Part shown: positions 9,558 through 18,192 of the stretch, piece after piece
Layout of the letters: the number at the start of each line of letters is the position of its first letter
How positions within the stretch are numbered: the stretch's first letter is position 1
NCBI RefSeq assembly: GCF_016031635.1
Contig: NZ_JACEGD010000010.1
Span: forward strand, 62,001 to 126,000
Direction: 5' to 3'
Length of the DNA: 64,000 nucleotides
Origin: Bradyrhizobium diversitatis
GTDB lineage: Bacteria; Pseudomonadota; Alphaproteobacteria; Rhizobiales; Xanthobacteraceae
Position numbers and translations under genes: made by a program
The notes under the pieces: generated by a model
The model's input: the letters and a program-made list of their open reading frames with translations, nothing else
Told to the model about the DNA's origin: nothing
Databases searched by the model: none

Positions 9558-10307
9558 CTACTTCATCTGGCCGATCAGAATCGCCGCGCCGCTCGCGGTC
9601 TTCGCCAGTTTCAGCAACGCTTCGCGTCCGCCGGCTGCATAGGCCGCAGCTGCCCGCAACAGCTCGCGCAGCTGCGCCGCCGCGCCGGGATCGAACCGGC
9701 ACCAGGCGCCACCGGTCAGGCGCGCGATCTGGCGGAAGGCCTGCTCGGCGACGGCGTCACGGCCCTCCTGAAACACGAACACGGGCACCTTGAGCATGCC
9801 GAGCTCGCCGGCCTTGGTGCAGAGCTCGTCGACGTGTTCCTCCATGGCATCCCCGACGAAGACCACGGCCCGCACGCCGGACGCCACCGCTTCGCGCCGG
9901 GCCTCGCTCAGCACCTTGCCGATCTGGGTATCGCCGCCGCGGCAATCGATCTTGCTCATCAGCGCCGCCAGCTTGGCGCTGTCGGAGATCCAGCCCGTGG
10001 TACGGCACTCGTTGAAGCCGCGATAGTAGACCAGCCGGATGTCGAGACTGCCGAGCGCTGCGGCCTCGCGAAACATGTCGGCCTGGAGCGCGCAGGCCAG
10101 GTCCCAGGTCGGCTGCCGGCTCATCGTCGCATCCAGCGCGAAGATCAGCCGCCCCTTGGAGCCCGGTGAATGTGGTGAAAGCGCCCGCGCCTTGGCGACG
10201 AAGGCGGCGATGTCTTCCGAGGTTGAGGTCGCCGCTTGCGGCAGCGCGCCGTCTGCTTGCGCCGAAGCGGCATCGCGACCGCGCGGTTTGATGGGTTCGC
10301 CCGACAT
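9558..10307 (-). CDS. VWA-domain protein
   Basis: A 249-residue protein with a von Willebrand A-like fold from about residue 55 on (LIFALDATMSRQPTW, then DTQIGKVL and VVFVGDAMEE). The metal-ion site is partly atypical: DATMS replaces the usual DxSxS, keeping Asp and Ser. No signal peptide, so probably cytoplasmic. The ATG giving MSGEPIK is preferred; an in-frame GTG lies 12 bases earlier. It is directly upstream of the J-domain gene. I recognise the family as conserved in Bradyrhizobium but know no function. Confidence 0.8.
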   Translation of the reverse strand: MSGEPIKPRGRDAASAQADGALPQAATSTSEDIAAFVAKARALSPHSPGSKGRLIFALDATMSRQPTWDLACALQADMFREAAALGSLDIRLVYYRGFNECRTTGWISDSAKLAALMSKIDCRGGDTQIGKVLSEARREAVASGVRAVVFVGDAMEEHVDELCTKAGELGMLKVPVFVFQEGRDAVAEQAFRQIARLTGGAWCRFDPGAAAQLRELLRAAAAYAAGGREALLKLAKTASGAAILIGQMK

Positions 10308-10367
10308 CGCTGCTTGCACCTTGCGTCAGCGACTAATGTGGTCAGCGCATGCGGTCCGGTCAATGTG

Positions 10368-10401
10368 CAAAGCCTCCGCGGGAAGGCCGGCGGAGGCTTT
10401 G
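10368..10401 (-). terminator. Probable terminator of the alpha/beta hydrolase gene
   Basis: Inverted repeat AAAGCCTCCGC / GCGGAGGCTTT with an 11-base loop lies about 50 bases downstream of the minus-strand hydrolase stop codon. Confidence 0.6.
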
Positions 10402-10450
10402 ACGATCGGTGCAGTCGAGCGGTGACGTCTTGTGCGTCAGCTCTTGTAGG

Positions 10451-11311
10451 TCAACCTTTGGCGGGTGCCATCAGAGCGACCGGACCAGGCTCGAGGATCT
10501 TGGGCGGGGACGATTGCGTGTCGACCGGCGCCGCTTCGCTGTCGGTCGTGCTCAGAAACTTGTCGAGCATGCTCTGGATCGAGTTCTTCGCCACATCCGG
10601 ACCGGTGTCACGCATGTCGTTGTGCTGGAATTCGGTCTTCACGACCTGGATGCCCGCCTTCTCGCATTCCTCGTCGGTCGGAAGCACGCCCGCATCGGTC
10701 TTGAACTGCGGATCCTGGGAGCGGAACGACAGGATCTTGAACTTGCCGGCGGTGACGAAGGGCACGCGCAGATTGTCGAGGGTGACGACCTTCTTGACCT
10801 CATCCGGATACTGCTTGGCGAAGTACATCGTGATGTCGCCGCCCATGGAGTGGCCGACCATCGTCACCTTGTCGTAGTCGGCATTGGGCTGAACCTTCTT
10901 CATCTCCTGCATGGCGAGATGAATGTTGGCGACGCCGCGCAGGATCTGCGGCAGGCGGCCGACATAGAGCTCGCCGGGCTTCGTCACCATCGGAGGATCC
11001 GTCGGCAGGTCATGCTGCGGGCTCAAGACCATGTAGCCGCGCGCAGCGAAGATGTTGGCGAGGAAGCCGTACTCGGTGTTCTTGACGGTGTTGCCGTGAT
11101 TGATCACGGCGACCGGCAGCGTGATCATGCCGGCGTTGGCCTGCATTTCCTTGTCGCGGCGCACCGCGACGTAGACGGGCACCGGACGATTGTCGCGCGA
11201 GGCGTCGTAGAAGGTGATGGTCTCGTGCTTGATAGCCCACTTGCTCGCCGTGAAATAGGCGATGCCGCAGAGGGCACTAACCGAAACCAGAACGGCAATT
11301 CCACGCTTCAT
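10451..11311 (-). CDS. Secreted or membrane-anchored alpha/beta hydrolase
   Basis: A 286-residue protein with an N-terminal hydrophobic helix (4-20), so exported or anchored. The alpha/beta-hydrolase fold shows an HGN oxyanion-type motif near 72-74 and the nucleophile elbow GHSMGG with Ser155; Asp and His partners probably lie in the later LSFRSQDPQ and EFQHNDM segments. An Ala/Pro-rich tail ends it. The substrate is unknown. A copy of the phasin-type TGC-N3-GCA palindrome lies about 150 bases upstream, which suggests a link to carbon storage, but this is inference. Confidence 0.85.
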   Translation of the reverse strand: MKRGIAVLVSVSALCGIAYFTASKWAIKHETITFYDASRDNRPVPVYVAVRRDKEMQANAGMITLPVAVINHGNTVKNTEYGFLANIFAARGYMVLSPQHDLPTDPPMVTKPGELYVGRLPQILRGVANIHLAMQEMKKVQPNADYDKVTMVGHSMGGDITMYFAKQYPDEVKKVVTLDNLRVPFVTAGKFKILSFRSQDPQFKTDAGVLPTDEECEKAGIQVVKTEFQHNDMRDTGPDVAKNSIQSMLDKFLSTTDSEAAPVDTQSSPPKILEPGPVALMAPAKG

Positions 11312-11407
11312 TTTCGTCCTCAGCCTCAGGCTTAGTGGCCTGAATCCCTGTTGAAAATCGTGTTCTTCCGGAGCTCTTTGGCCCCTTGTCGCCTATTCCC
11401 TAATATA

Positions 11408-11425
11408 TGTCACAGCAGCGTGACA
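11408..11425. promoter_or_regulatory. Inverted repeat TGTCAC-N6-GTGACA
   Basis: A perfect 6-base inverted repeat lies 97-114 bases upstream of the alpha/beta hydrolase start. The size and symmetry fit a dimeric regulator site; no specific regulator is recognised. Confidence 0.4.
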
Positions 11426-11460
11426 GGAAGGCTAAATAATGTGAAATCGCAGCCCTTCCA

Positions 11461-11475
11461 TTGTGCGACGCACAC
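11461..11475. promoter_or_regulatory. Third copy of the TGC-N3-GCA palindrome
   Basis: TTGTGCGACGCACAC matches 14 of 15 bases of the palindrome at 6362-6376 upstream of phasin. It lies in the 346-base region between the alpha/beta hydrolase (start 11311) and the end of mipZ. Apart from this and the TGTCAC repeat I see nothing else in that region. Confidence 0.5.
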
Positions 11476-11657
11476 GTTTTCTGTGCACCCCATTCTCATA
11501 CCACTACGTCAGGTGCAGCTCACCATCCGACGCAACCGGCCCCTAATTGGGTTGGTTTCGCAGTCAACACGGGGTGAAAACGCGTCGAGCGCAGCCACGG
11601 TTCCCGCAGGAACCGGCTGCTTGGATCGGTGGAAAGTAGCAGCTTACCGCCGCCGCT

Positions 11658-12581
11658 TTAGACGCCCAGGATGTCGTGGACCTCGAGCGGCTTGTCGACC
11701 TGGTTGAACCACTCGGCCCGGTTGGCGGCGCGGCGCCGACCGCGCTCGTCGAGCGGCAGCTTGAGCTGGCGGAGCAGGCTCGTCACCTCCTCCCGCGCGG
11801 TAAGATGGCCGAGATTGGGCCGCATGCCGAGCGTGGCCTCGTCGATCTCGTCGAGGGCGGTCAGACCACGCGGAAAGAATTCGCGGTAGACGACGCGTTC
11901 GGCGAAGCCGTCGACGTAACGGAAGCCGAGCCGCAGCGACAAATCCTTCAGTCCCTCGGCGACGAGCTGCTTGTTGCGGGAGCCGAGCATCGACAGGCGG
12001 TTGCGCACGACGATCCAGTCGGTGGTTGCGCCGTCGAGCTGGCGGCGCTTGCGCCTGACGTCGCGCACCATCTCGGCATAGTGGCTCTCACCCGTCACCG
12101 CGTAGTTGGCGGGATCGACGGTACCGAGCACGTCGAAATCCAGGAAGCTGTCGTTGAGCGGCGTCACCAGGGTGTCGGCCATCGAATGGGCGAGCCGCAT
12201 GAGATAGCTGTCGGTGCCGGGCGTATCGATGACGATGAAGTCGAAGCTGCTCTCGACCGCCGAGACCGCCTCCATGAACTGCTGGAACTCGGAATGCTCG
12301 TTCTCGGCGATCTGCATGGTCTCGCCGAGCTTGATGCAGCGATGCAGCGGCAGTTCGAGATCGAGCTTGGTGCGGCGGGCCCAGGCGGCGCGGTTGTCGA
12401 TATAGCGTGTGAAGCTCTGCTGGCGGCAGTCGAGATCGATCGTGGCGACGCGCTGGCCGGCTTTGAGGAGCGCAACGGCGATGTGCAAGGCGGTGGTCGA
12501 TTTGCCGGAGCCGCCCTTCTCGTTGCCGAGCACGACCACATGCGCCGAGCCCGATCGGCCTTGGCTAGCCTGCACAAGCAT
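11658..12581 (-). CDS. mipZ: Division-plane positioning ATPase MipZ
   Basis: A 307-residue ParA/MinD-type ATPase with a deviant Walker A, NEKGGSGKST, at about residues 20-29, followed by DLDCRQQSFTRYIDNR and IDTPGTDSYLMRLAHSMADT. This matches MipZ, which binds ParB near the origins, forms a bipolar gradient and blocks FtsZ assembly away from midcell. The ATG at 12581 is preferred because TTGAGGATC stands just before it; the frame also opens four codons earlier. It is divergent from panC. Confidence 0.92.
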   Translation of the reverse strand: MLVQASQGRSGSAHVVVLGNEKGGSGKSTTALHIAVALLKAGQRVATIDLDCRQQSFTRYIDNRAAWARRTKLDLELPLHRCIKLGETMQIAENEHSEFQQFMEAVSAVESSFDFIVIDTPGTDSYLMRLAHSMADTLVTPLNDSFLDFDVLGTVDPANYAVTGESHYAEMVRDVRRKRRQLDGATTDWIVVRNRLSMLGSRNKQLVAEGLKDLSLRLGFRYVDGFAERVVYREFFPRGLTALDEIDEATLGMRPNLGHLTAREEVTSLLRQLKLPLDERGRRRAANRAEWFNQVDKPLEVHDILGV

Positions 12582-12866
12582 GATGATCCTCAACGCCGCT
12601 CGCGAATATCTTCGAGTTGACCGCGTCTGCGGTCAAGTGAAATGCGTGACAGATCATGCAAATCGCAACGCGACCTGCTTCATCGTGAATCGTTGCGCCG
12701 TCCTTCGTCTGTTGATCCGGTCTGCAATGTCGCGACGTCCTGCGCCACCTTGCGCGGGATGCTGTGCCGCATCCGGATGCATGGCGTCCATGATCGCCAC
12801 TTGTTAAGGTTAGCCGGTCGGGCACGATGCCCGCACCCGCGCCGATTCCCAATCCATCGAGTCCTG

Positions 12867-13718
12867 ATGTCAGCAAGCCCATTGATCGCCCGCACGGTCC
12901 CCGCCCTGCGACGCGCCGTCGACAATCTTCGCAAGCGAAAGGCCACGATCGCGCTGGTCCCGACCATGGGGGCCCTCCATGACGGCCATGTGTCGCTGGT
13001 CCGCCTCGCCAAGCGGCGCGCCAGCCGCGTCGTGGTGTCGATCTTCGTCAACCCGACTCAGTTTGCCCCGACCGAGGATTTTGGCGCCTATCCGCGCACC
13101 TGGAAGGCCGACATCGCCAAGCTCGCGGCCGAGGACGTCGATATCGTCTGGCACCCGGGCGTCGAGGCCATGTATCCGGAGGGCTTTGCCACCCGCATCG
13201 TGCCGGAAGGACCGGCGCTGGCTGGCCTCGAGGACCGCTTCCGCCCGCACTTCTTCGGCGGCGTCGCCACCGTCGTCGGCAAGCTGTTCACGCAGTGCCG
13301 GCCGGACTTTGCGATCTTCGGCGAAAAGGATTTTCAGCAGTTGCGGGTGGTGACACAGATGGCGCGCGACCTCGACCTCGGCGTCAAGGTCCTCGGCTCC
13401 CGCACCGTGCGCGAGCGCGACGGACTCGCGATGTCCTCGCGCAACGTCTACCTCTCGCCCGAGGAGCGGCAGACCGCCACCGTCCTCTACCGCGCCATGA
13501 AGGAGAGCGCCGGGCGCATCCGGGCCGGCGATTCGATCGCACCTGCGATGGCTGGCGGCGCCGAAATGATCAAGGCGGCCGGCTTTGCGCTCGACTATTA
13601 CGAGGTCCGCCACGCCGAGACGCTGGCGCCGGTCACCTCGCGCAAGGACGGGCCCCTGCGGATCCTGGTCGCAGCCAAGCTCGGCACCACCCGGCTGATC
13701 GACAATATCGCGGTCTAA
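12867..13718 (+). CDS. panC: Pantothenate synthetase
   Basis: A 283-residue enzyme that joins pantoate and beta-alanine with ATP to give pantothenate on the route to coenzyme A. The HIGH-like nucleotide motif is in [10 protein letters not shown] (residues 32-41), the pantoate site in VNPTQF and GEKDFQQL, and the KMSKS-like loop in GLAMSSRN. The ATG at 12867 ([10 protein letters not shown]) gives the family's normal length; the frame is open further upstream but that part is not homologous. No panB is adjacent. Confidence 0.96.
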   Translation: MSASPLIARTVPALRRAVDNLRKRKATIALVPTMGALHDGHVSLVRLAKRRASRVVVSIFVNPTQFAPTEDFGAYPRTWKADIAKLAAEDVDIVWHPGVEAMYPEGFATRIVPEGPALAGLEDRFRPHFFGGVATVVGKLFTQCRPDFAIFGEKDFQQLRVVTQMARDLDLGVKVLGSRTVRERDGLAMSSRNVYLSPEERQTATVLYRAMKESAGRIRAGDSIAPAMAGGAEMIKAAGFALDYYEVRHAETLAPVTSRKDGPLRILVAAKLGTTRLIDNIAV

Positions 13719-13742
13719 AGCGCGATGACGCCATCGCGCTTT
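13717..13742 (+). terminator. Rho-independent terminator of panC
   Basis: Perfect stem AAAGCGCGAT / ATCGCGCTTT with a 6-base loop begins within the panC stop codon. Confidence 0.75.
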
Positions 13743-13754
13743 AGGTTATTGTTT

Positions 13755-13803
13755 GAGCATGATCTTTTCGGAAAACCTCTGCACACTTTTCCGGATCATG
13801 CTC
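13755..13803. repeat. Short palindromic intergenic repeat (GAGCATGATC type)
   Basis: An imperfect palindrome with outer arms GAGCATGATC and GATCATGCTC and inner arms TTTTCGGAAAA / TTTTCCG. I recall this as a frequent intergenic element in Bradyrhizobium genomes. It ends inside the stop codon of the next gene. Confidence 0.7.
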
Positions 13804-14242
13804 ATAGCAGCCCGAGATCACGCAGCTCGCGCCGCATCGGCTCCGGCATCGCCGCGATCGAGCCGGCCGCGGACTTGCCGAGATCGGCCGGAACGGAATC
13901 GTCGGTGAGATAGCGCCAGCCCTGGAACGGGCGCATCGGCCGCGGCGAGACCGAGATCACTTTCGGCTGCATCACGATCCGGCAGCGTCCGATACCATCC
14001 TTGTCGCGGAACGGCTCGATGCCGATGATCTTTTCCCGCGCGGCGATCTCGCCCTTGATCACCCAATAGAGCGAACCGCCGGCGAGGATTTCGGCGTCGC
14101 GCTTGGGCGCCATGCGGGTGATATGGATGTGACGTTGCGGCAGACCCTTCTTCTTGGCGGTCTGCATCCGTTCGGCCACCCACTCCTTCAATTCCTTGAC
14201 GGAGTCGCAACCGACGGCGAGCTTGATCAGATGGAGTGGCAT
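13802..14242 (-). CDS. DUF1489 family protein
   Basis: A 146-residue protein matching DUF1489, a cytoplasmic family widespread in alphaproteobacteria and without known function. Features are MPLHLIKLAVGCDSVKEL at the start, HIHITRMAPKR at about 40-50 and SLYWVIKG. The ATG at 14242 is preferred to a TTG two codons earlier. The stop codon lies inside a palindromic repeat that may also act as terminator. Confidence 0.9.
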   Translation of the reverse strand: MPLHLIKLAVGCDSVKELKEWVAERMQTAKKKGLPQRHIHITRMAPKRDAEILAGGSLYWVIKGEIAAREKIIGIEPFRDKDGIGRCRIVMQPKVISVSPRPMRPFQGWRYLTDDSVPADLGKSAAGSIAAMPEPMRRELRDLGLL

Positions 14243-14284
14243 ACCCAAGCATTAGCCGGGCAGCCACGCATTGGGAATGCCGAT

Positions 14285-15262
14285 CTACTCGTTATCCGCA
14301 GCTGCCGGAACCGGCGCCGAGGCCGGTGGCGCGAGAGGAACCGGGGCGGCAGCCGGCGCACGCGCAGCCTTCGGCGCCGGCGGTTTCTTGGCGGCGGGTG
14401 CCGCAGCCTGCGCCGAGGTTGCGGCCGGCGTGCGCGGCGCTGGCGGCGCCGCGTTGGCTGCAGGCGCGGCCTGGCGCGATGTCGGGGACGGCTCCGCACT
14501 CATGATGCTCACCGGCGGCGTCGACGCAGCGCTCGGGAACTCCGCATTGGTCGGCCTGCCCGTCGGCACCGACGGCGGCAGCCCGGCAAGCGCGGCAGTG
14601 GCCGGCATCGCCGGCGCTGTTGCGGGCGTATTCCAGGTCGGCGCGTAGCGCGCGACCAGCGTGTCGTAGAGATGGGAGCCCATGTTGGCGGCGACCTGCT
14701 GCTGGTCGGTCAGCGAGCGGAACGCGGCGCAATCGAACTGCGTGCAGCCGTCGCGCACGATCAGCACATGCGCGACAAGGCCGTAGCGATCACGCTCAAG
14801 CGACTTGCGCAGCACCTTCATCTCGAGTGTCAGGCTCCTCTCCGCCGTGGCGACGTCGCCGAGCGCGGTCAGCCGGTCGATCCTGGCGGCCGTGTAGGAC
14901 ACGGCGGCGGCCGCGGCGTCAGGCGCGCCGAACAGCGCCTTCTCGCAACCAGCGGCGACGGCATCGCCCGCGAGATCGTCGAGACAGGACAGCGCCGGCA
15001 GGTTCGCGGTCACTGCGCCTTGCACGCGCGCTTCGGCCGGGGCGGCCTGCCCGTCCGGTGCATAGACGCGCACGGCGGCTGCCCCGGCGATCGCGATGGA
15101 TAGCAGCGTAATGACGGTCAGCACACCGTTGGCGACCGATCTGTCGGCGCGCAGCAGCGTGACCAGGAGAATCAATCCGAAGAATCCGGCGACCGCCAGC
15201 GTCATCCACGTCGGGAAGGCCGACGAGTGCCCGTCGAGCGAATTAACCCATGCCCAATTCAT
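14285..15262 (-). CDS. Membrane protein with Ala/Pro-rich tail, function unknown
   Basis: A 325-residue protein with two N-terminal transmembrane helices (about 18-37 and 46-67) and a soluble middle part containing several cysteines (CLDDLAGDAVAAGCEK, DGCTQFDCAAFRSL). From about residue 240 it becomes an Ala/Pro/Lys tail. The soluble part is probably periplasmic and the paired cysteines could form disulfides. I do not recognise a named family. The start is preceded by GAGGGGACG. Confidence 0.7.
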   Translation of the reverse strand: MNWAWVNSLDGHSSAFPTWMTLAVAGFFGLILLVTLLRADRSVANGVLTVITLLSIAIAGAAAVRVYAPDGQAAPAEARVQGAVTANLPALSCLDDLAGDAVAAGCEKALFGAPDAAAAAVSYTAARIDRLTALGDVATAERSLTLEMKVLRKSLERDRYGLVAHVLIVRDGCTQFDCAAFRSLTDQQQVAANMGSHLYDTLVARYAPTWNTPATAPAMPATAALAGLPPSVPTGRPTNAEFPSAASTPPVSIMSAEPSPTSRQAAPAANAAPPAPRTPAATSAQAAAPAAKKPPAPKAARAPAAAPVPLAPPASAPVPAAADNE

Positions 15263-15416
15263 GCGCGGCGTCCCCTCACGCGAGCAAAGAGCGAATGGTC
15301 AAGCGAGCACCGCGGGTCGGCAACTGCCCCGGCCCACCTTGTGAAGGTGAAGCGGGCCTTTTGACGGCGCGGGACACAAATCCCTGATGGCACCAATGCG
15401 CGGGTGCGGACAGCCT

Positions 15417-15620
15417 TCAGGAGAGCGCGAGCTGGCTTTCCTTGGCGACGCGCTCGAAGGCTTCGGTCGAGCTCTTGATCCGGTACTGGCAGTCGTCGCC
15501 GTCGGTCGGCAGCAGACGGATGACTTCGTACGAGCCGCTGGCAGCGGGACGCGCGACGTTGCTTGCCGTGAACAGGACGCGCGATCCCACGGGAAATTTG
15601 TGCTTCAACACCCTCTCCAT
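15417..15620 (-). CDS. Small conserved protein, 67 residues
   Basis: A 67-residue protein with a compact, probably beta-rich sequence (KFPVGSRVLFTAS, GSYEVIRLLP, YRIKSSTEAFERVAKESQLAL). It resembles a small SH3-like fold and I recall similar proteins in other Bradyrhizobium genomes, but no function. Cytoplasmic by lack of a signal peptide. Confidence 0.65.
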   Translation of the reverse strand: MERVLKHKFPVGSRVLFTASNVARPAASGSYEVIRLLPTDGDDCQYRIKSSTEAFERVAKESQLALS

Positions 15621-15924
15621 TACTCAAACAGCGCCTACCTCGCCCAGTGTCCCACTGCGATGGCCGGCCGGAAACCCGGGCTGCTGTATAGCACGCGACT
15701 CGCCGTTTTGGCCAGCGCCATGGCAGCATGGCAAGCACCCAAATTTTTCAGTCATTTCAGAACGATAACGGGACAAATGGCGGGCCGATGATACCAGCGG
15801 AGCTGCTCGTTCCGCCGGCATGTCGCAGGCCGGTGTCGCACCCCCGATCCACCGCCCCTCGCTCATTGCCGGCCTGAGGCCGCCGGCCGGCGGGCCGGTC
15901 GGCAGCCCCCGTCAAAGCCTGCGG

Positions 15925-16587
15925 TCAGGCGTCCTCGAACTTCGCGATGACGAGCGTTTCGGCAAGCCCGTCGCGCGTCCATTCCTGGAATGCCGGCAGT
16001 GCCATCATCGTCTCCATGTAGGCTTTGGTGTCCGGCGTCACCTCGATCGCGTAGGTGCGAAACCGGTGCACGACCGGGGCATACATGGCGTCCGCCGCGC
16101 CGAAGCGGCCGAACAGGAACGCTCCCTTCGCGCCATAGCGGGCGCGGCACTCGCGCCAGATCGCCTCGATGCGCGCGACGTTGTCCTTGGCGTCCGCCGA
16201 CAGCGCCACGGGGCGGATCGGTCGATGCAGGTTCATGCCGCATTCGTTGCGCAAGGCCATGAAGCCGGAATGCATCTCGGCGCACACAGAGCGGGCATGC
16301 GCGCGCGCAGCGACATCGTCGGGCCACAGCTTCACTTCCGGATAGCGCTCGGCGATGTACTCGATGATGGCGAGCGAATCCCACACCGTGATGTCACCGT
16401 CGATCAGCACCGGCACCTTGCCGGCGCGGCTGAAGGACAGGATCTGCTCCTTGTCGGCGGGATTATCGGTGTAGAGCGGGATGAGCGTCTCCACGAACGG
16501 AATGTCGTTGGCGCGGAGCGCGAGCCAGGGCCGCATCGACCATGACGAGTAGTTCTTGTTGCCGATCGCGAGTTTCAGCGCAGCCAT
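15925..16587 (-). CDS. Glutathione S-transferase family protein
   Basis: A 220-residue GST. The N-terminal thioredoxin-like domain (about 1-80) has NKNYSSWSMRPWLAL, the glutathione-site cis-Pro in GKVPVLIDGD and the ESLAIxEY-like WDSLAIIEYIAERYP; the rest is the helical C-domain. The active-site Ser in SSWSMR suggests a zeta/beta-like serine GST. The ATG at 16587 is chosen because GGAAGG stands nine bases before it. Substrate unknown. Confidence 0.9.
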   Translation of the reverse strand: MAALKLAIGNKNYSSWSMRPWLALRANDIPFVETLIPLYTDNPADKEQILSFSRAGKVPVLIDGDITVWDSLAIIEYIAERYPEVKLWPDDVAARAHARSVCAEMHSGFMALRNECGMNLHRPIRPVALSADAKDNVARIEAIWRECRARYGAKGAFLFGRFGAADAMYAPVVHRFRTYAIEVTPDTKAYMETMMALPAFQEWTRDGLAETLVIAKFEDA

Positions 16588-16722
16588 GTCATCCATCCTT
16601 CCCGAGACGCTTTGAAGCGAGCCGCTTTTAACGCCATCGCCTGCTGCCAATCAATCGTTGCTGCGCCCCGTCATGCGTGGCAATCGTTGCGGTCCTCGCC
16701 AAGAGACAGACACGAGACAGAC

Positions 16723-17439
16723 ATGAGCAGGCACTGGGTCGACATTACCGCCGTCGGCTTCTTCATCATCGAATGGCTGGTCTACGCGCTGACGCTGGAA
16801 CATTCGACCTATGGCCGCGACAGCCTGTCGGCGCGCATGAACCGCTATCGCGAGGTCTGGGTGCGCCGGATGCTCCACCGCGAGACGCGCATGGTCGACA
16901 TGCAGATCATGGCCTCGCTGCAGAGCGGCACCGCCTTCTTCGCTTCCACCAGCCTGTTCGCGCTCGGCGGCGCGCTGGCGCTGCTGCACGCCACCAACGA
17001 CGCCATCACGATTCTGAGCAAGCTGCCGGTCGACCTCAGCACCTCGCCCGCGATGTGGGAACTGAAATGCGTCGGCCTCGTGCTGATCTGCGTCTACGCC
17101 TTCTTCAAATTCGCCTGGGCCTATCGCCTGTTCAACTACGTCGCGATCCTGTTCGGCGGCATGCCGCCGGCCGACCGGCGCGACACGTCGGAGGCCGAAG
17201 CCCATGTCATCCGCACCTCCCGCCTGTTCGAATCCGCCGGCCGCCATTTCAACCGCGGCCAGCGCGCCTTCTTCTTCGCGCTCGGCTATCTCGGCTGGTT
17301 CGTCAGTCCCTGGGTGCTGTTCGTGACCACGGCGGCGGTGGTGGTCGTGACCTGGCGACGGCAGTTCGCGTCCAGTGCATGGGCCGCGATGGCGCCGGAG
17401 GTGGTGAATGGTGAGGAGTTGCGGAAGCGCGGTCATTGA
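16723..17439 (+). CDS. DUF599 family membrane protein
   Basis: A 238-residue protein with four predicted membrane segments (about 6-24, 68-90, 108-132, 185-212). It begins with MSRHWVDITAVGFFIIEWLVY, has the cytoplasmic block STYGRDSLSARMNRYREVWVRRML, and matches DUF599, a family of unknown function. The ATG at 16723 fits the family start; the frame is open further upstream without homology. It is divergent from the GST gene. Confidence 0.88.
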   Translation: MSRHWVDITAVGFFIIEWLVYALTLEHSTYGRDSLSARMNRYREVWVRRMLHRETRMVDMQIMASLQSGTAFFASTSLFALGGALALLHATNDAITILSKLPVDLSTSPAMWELKCVGLVLICVYAFFKFAWAYRLFNYVAILFGGMPPADRRDTSEAEAHVIRTSRLFESAGRHFNRGQRAFFFALGYLGWFVSPWVLFVTTAAVVVVTWRRQFASSAWAAMAPEVVNGEELRKRGH

Positions 17440-18129
17440 AACACGTGCTGCTCTGCGTCCGCATTTCAACTCGCAGACACGCCTTCGCGTTCTCGCGGCT
17501 GAATTCGCCCGAGCCTTGCTTCGTCGCTCACCCTCTCGAGCCAAGAGGGCACAGGGAAGACCGGGTGCCGGCCGGCACCCGCGGTCCGCTGCGCGAAATG
17601 CACACGCAGGAAGAACCGCACAGCAGCATACAGGTGTAGCCAATCACTCGGCCTTCCCTGCACGATGGTCGGACGGCTTATGCCGTGCTCTCCCGGGAGC
17701 CGAGTTCGTTCTGGCCTCCCTCGCTCCCGCGAAATTCACCGGCACCGCGCCGGTTGACGCGACTGCCGCCTCCGCAAGAGCTTGACCGTAGCAACGACGG
17801 CCAGGACCACACGGTTTTACCGTACGCGCGGCTCGCTTGACCCCACCGGCTCCGACGACGTTGTGCACGTTGCCATCGAATACCGCCGGGACGAACCTGT
17901 CAGCGCCGCTCGTCCGCACGCCGTTCCGGGCTCACGGAGAGCAATCCGCCCTGCCCTTCACATCTCGTGCACGACGCTGCCGCGTCCACCGCAAGCCCGG
18001 CTCGCGAAAACGACGACCTCATGATCGCCCCTCAAGAATGAGCCGGGATGGGCGACAAATACGCCATTTCCGAACTTCGGTAAAGCGGAATATTTTCGAT
18101 GCGGCGGCTTGACAGCCGGCGACACAGCC
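17440..18129. repeat. Gene-free stretch, probably a multicopy non-coding repeat
   Basis: About 690 bases without a convincing gene. Several overlapping open frames of 60-130 codons exist on both strands but none has a ribosome site or family. From memory, sequence of this type (CAGCAGCATACAGGTGTAGCC and what follows) recurs in many Bradyrhizobium genomes and is often misannotated as short proteins. The repeat status is recalled, not tested. Confidence 0.45.
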
Positions 18130-18172
18130 AGATCCCGTAGCCCGCGATGAGCGAAGCGACATCCGGGATCTT
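18130..18172. repeat. REP-like palindrome (CCCGTAGCCCG type)
   Basis: ATCCCG ... CGGGAT arms enclose GTAGCCCGCGATGAGCGAAG, a motif I recall as a very common intergenic palindrome in Bradyrhizobium. It sits just downstream of the minus-strand TolA/TonB-like gene. Confidence 0.6.
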
Positions 18173-18192
18173 TGCGAGTGGCTTCCCGGGAG

